From positions 1 to 5,530 of the forward strand of contig JALOMD010000258.1 of assembly GCA_025455595.1 (NCBI GenBank): a stretch of 5,530 nt of DNA. Direction: 5' to 3'. Below the pieces are notes generated by a model. The model ran no database searches, was not told where the DNA came from, and saw only the letters and a program-made list of their open reading frames with translations. How positions within the stretch are numbered: position 1 is the stretch's first letter; the number at the start of each line of letters is the position of its first letter. The stretch is from Cytophagales bacterium. GTDB lineage: Bacteria; Bacteroidota; Bacteroidia; Cytophagales; 172606-1. Below are positions 4,910 through 5,530 of the stretch, in pieces. Position numbers and translations under genes: made by a program.

Positions 4910-5196
4910 TGCGGTCTTTGTTGTAATTGAAACAATCACATTGCTAATCTGGCAGTGGCGAATACCGTTTTAAACGATTTTTGCTCAAAACGCATTTCAA
5001 AAATGCGCGTCTGTAGGGGCAATCCTTGCGGTAATCCCGGCGTTCCTAATCGGGCGGCTGGTTTTGTACGTAAGTTCGCTACACGCACTGGGCAGGGACA
5101 AGCCCTGCCCCTACAGACGGCTTGGCAATGTGTTTTGAGCAAAAATCGCCCAAAACGCTGTCCATTTTGAGTCTCGCCTCTCTCTGAATTCTGAAT
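4910..5196. other. 287-bp repeat-filled spacer between kdsA and the coiled-coil gene
   Basis: No credible gene is seen. Most of the spacer (4975-5148) is a nested inverted-repeat element, and the right edge (5185-5211) is an AT-rich repeat that runs into the kdsA stop codon. The short stretch 4910-4974 should hold any promoter for the coiled-coil and zeta-like genes, but I cannot place one with confidence. Confidence 0.6.
4975..5148. repeat. Nested inverted-repeat (MITE-like) element
   Basis: The outer arms are 4975-4994 (CGATTTTTGCTCAAAACGCA) and 5129-5148, inverted with 19 of 20 bases matching. The inner arms are 5008-5021 (CGTCTGTAGGGGCA) and 5106-5119, a perfect 14-bp inverted pair. A small hairpin, CGCATTT (4991-4997) with AAATGCG (5001-5007), lies in the left end, and GGGCAGGGACAAGCCCTGCCC near the right end can also fold. 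The 174-bp size, terminal symmetry and lack of coding capacity resemble a miniature non-autonomous element or two repeats inserted into each other. No target-site duplication is evident. Confidence 0.7.
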
Positions 5197-5211
5197 TCAC
5201 AATCCTGAATT
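5185..5211. repeat. Third copy of the AT-rich 27-bp repeat at the kdsA stop
   Basis: This segment matches the 27-bp repeat at 2510-2536 at 24 of 27 positions and in the same orientation. It encodes the last four residues (NSGL) and the TGA of kdsA, so the repeat appears to have landed at, or replaced, the very end of that gene. Confidence 0.75.
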
Positions 5212-5530
5212 AGAACGGTATTTTACTTCGATTTGGTGCAGTTCAATCAGCGGTTTCAAAAACTCTTCAAGTTCATAGACGCTCAACTGGCTGGCCGCGT
5301 CGCAGAGAGCGTGGGCCGGGTCGGGGTGCGTTTCGATGAATACGCCGTCCACGCCAGCCGCCACGCCGGCCCGTGCAATCGTGGGCATCACCGGACGGTT
5401 GCCGCCCTTAGGGTCGGCACTGGGGATGCCATACTTGCGGATGGAGTGCGTGATGTCGAACACGACCGGGAAGCCGGTTTGCCGCATGAAGTAGAACGAA
5501 CGCGGGTCAACCACCATGTCGTTGTAGCCG
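5197..5530 (-). CDS. kdsA: KdsA, Kdo-8-phosphate synthase (5'-truncated by window edge)
   Basis: The C-terminal 110 residues of 3-deoxy-D-manno-octulosonate-8-phosphate synthase are present. This cytoplasmic enzyme condenses arabinose-5-phosphate with phosphoenolpyruvate in the pathway to the inner sugar of lipopolysaccharide. The frame is open to the window edge and begins GYNDMVVDPRSF, the YNNLVVDMRSF region of the family, so the ATG at 5517 is internal. Signatures are FDITHSIRK (24-32, with H28), GGNRPVM (42-48), and ARAGVAAGVDGVFIETHPDP (52-71, with E66), then CDAASQL (76-82, with D77). H28, E66 and D77 match the conserved His, Glu and Asp that bind metal in the Aquifex-type enzyme, and DAASQL resembles that class more than the DGPSAL of E. 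coli; the deciding N-terminal Cys/Asn is outside the window. The TGA and last four residues come from a repeat. Confidence 0.93.
   Translation of the reverse strand, partial: GYNDMVVDPRSFYFMRQTGFPVVFDITHSIRKYGIPSADPKGGNRPVMPTIARAGVAAGVDGVFIETHPDPAHALCDAASQLSVYELEEFLKPLIELHQIEVKYRSNSGL

Noticed and set aside
4936..5170. Small ORFs on both strands across the nested repeat element
   Set aside because: They are produced by the palindromic repeat itself, and the two strands give similar translations.

Overview
The window looks like a chromosomal segment from a Bacteroidota bacterium. Support for this: MreC and MreD resemble the Bacteroidota forms, the genes lack clear Shine-Dalgarno sequences, and nearly every spacer is filled with AT-rich or palindromic repeats of a type common in that phylum. 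Coding DNA of the core genes is fairly G+C-rich. I cannot fix the genus; an aquatic Saprospiria- or Cytophagia-like lineage is a guess.

Layout. Positions 1-1376 (+ strand) hold the 3' part of mreC and a complete mreD, the envelope partners of the MreB rod-shape machinery. They end at a very strong bidirectional hairpin terminator (1431-1489). Everything to the right is on the minus strand and converges on that terminator. In transcription order it runs: the 3' end of kdsA (Kdo-8-phosphate synthase, cut by the window edge), a repeat-filled spacer, a small coiled-coil protein, a small ORF broken by an in-frame stop, a zeta-toxin-like P-loop kinase overlapping it, a fusion of a TalC/FSA-type transaldolase domain with a CBS pair, and finally a KdsC-like HAD phosphatase.

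How the genes fit together. KdsA joins arabinose-5-phosphate (A5P) to phosphoenolpyruvate to give Kdo-8-phosphate, and KdsC removes the phosphate. The usual A5P supplier, KdsD, is a SIS-domain isomerase with a C-terminal CBS pair. Here the position between kdsA and the phosphatase holds a protein with a very KdsD-like CBS pair (including GIFTDGDLRR) but a Schiff-base transaldolase domain in place of SIS. Carbon-carbon bond formation between glycolaldehyde and glyceraldehyde-3-phosphate with the fructose-type stereochemistry would give A5P, so a non-isomerase A5P route is a testable hypothesis. The transaldolase domain is altered at several substrate- and water-binding positions and the phosphatase also departs from canonical KdsC, so the product may not be ordinary Kdo.

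The zeta-like module (about 3676-4909) sits inside this presumed Kdo locus and is bordered by palindromic elements on both sides, which suggests it is a later insertion. Several members of a dispersed repeat family with the core TTTTTGCTCAAAACGC lie in the spacers, and repeats supply the stop codons of two genes (kdsA and the zeta-like kinase).
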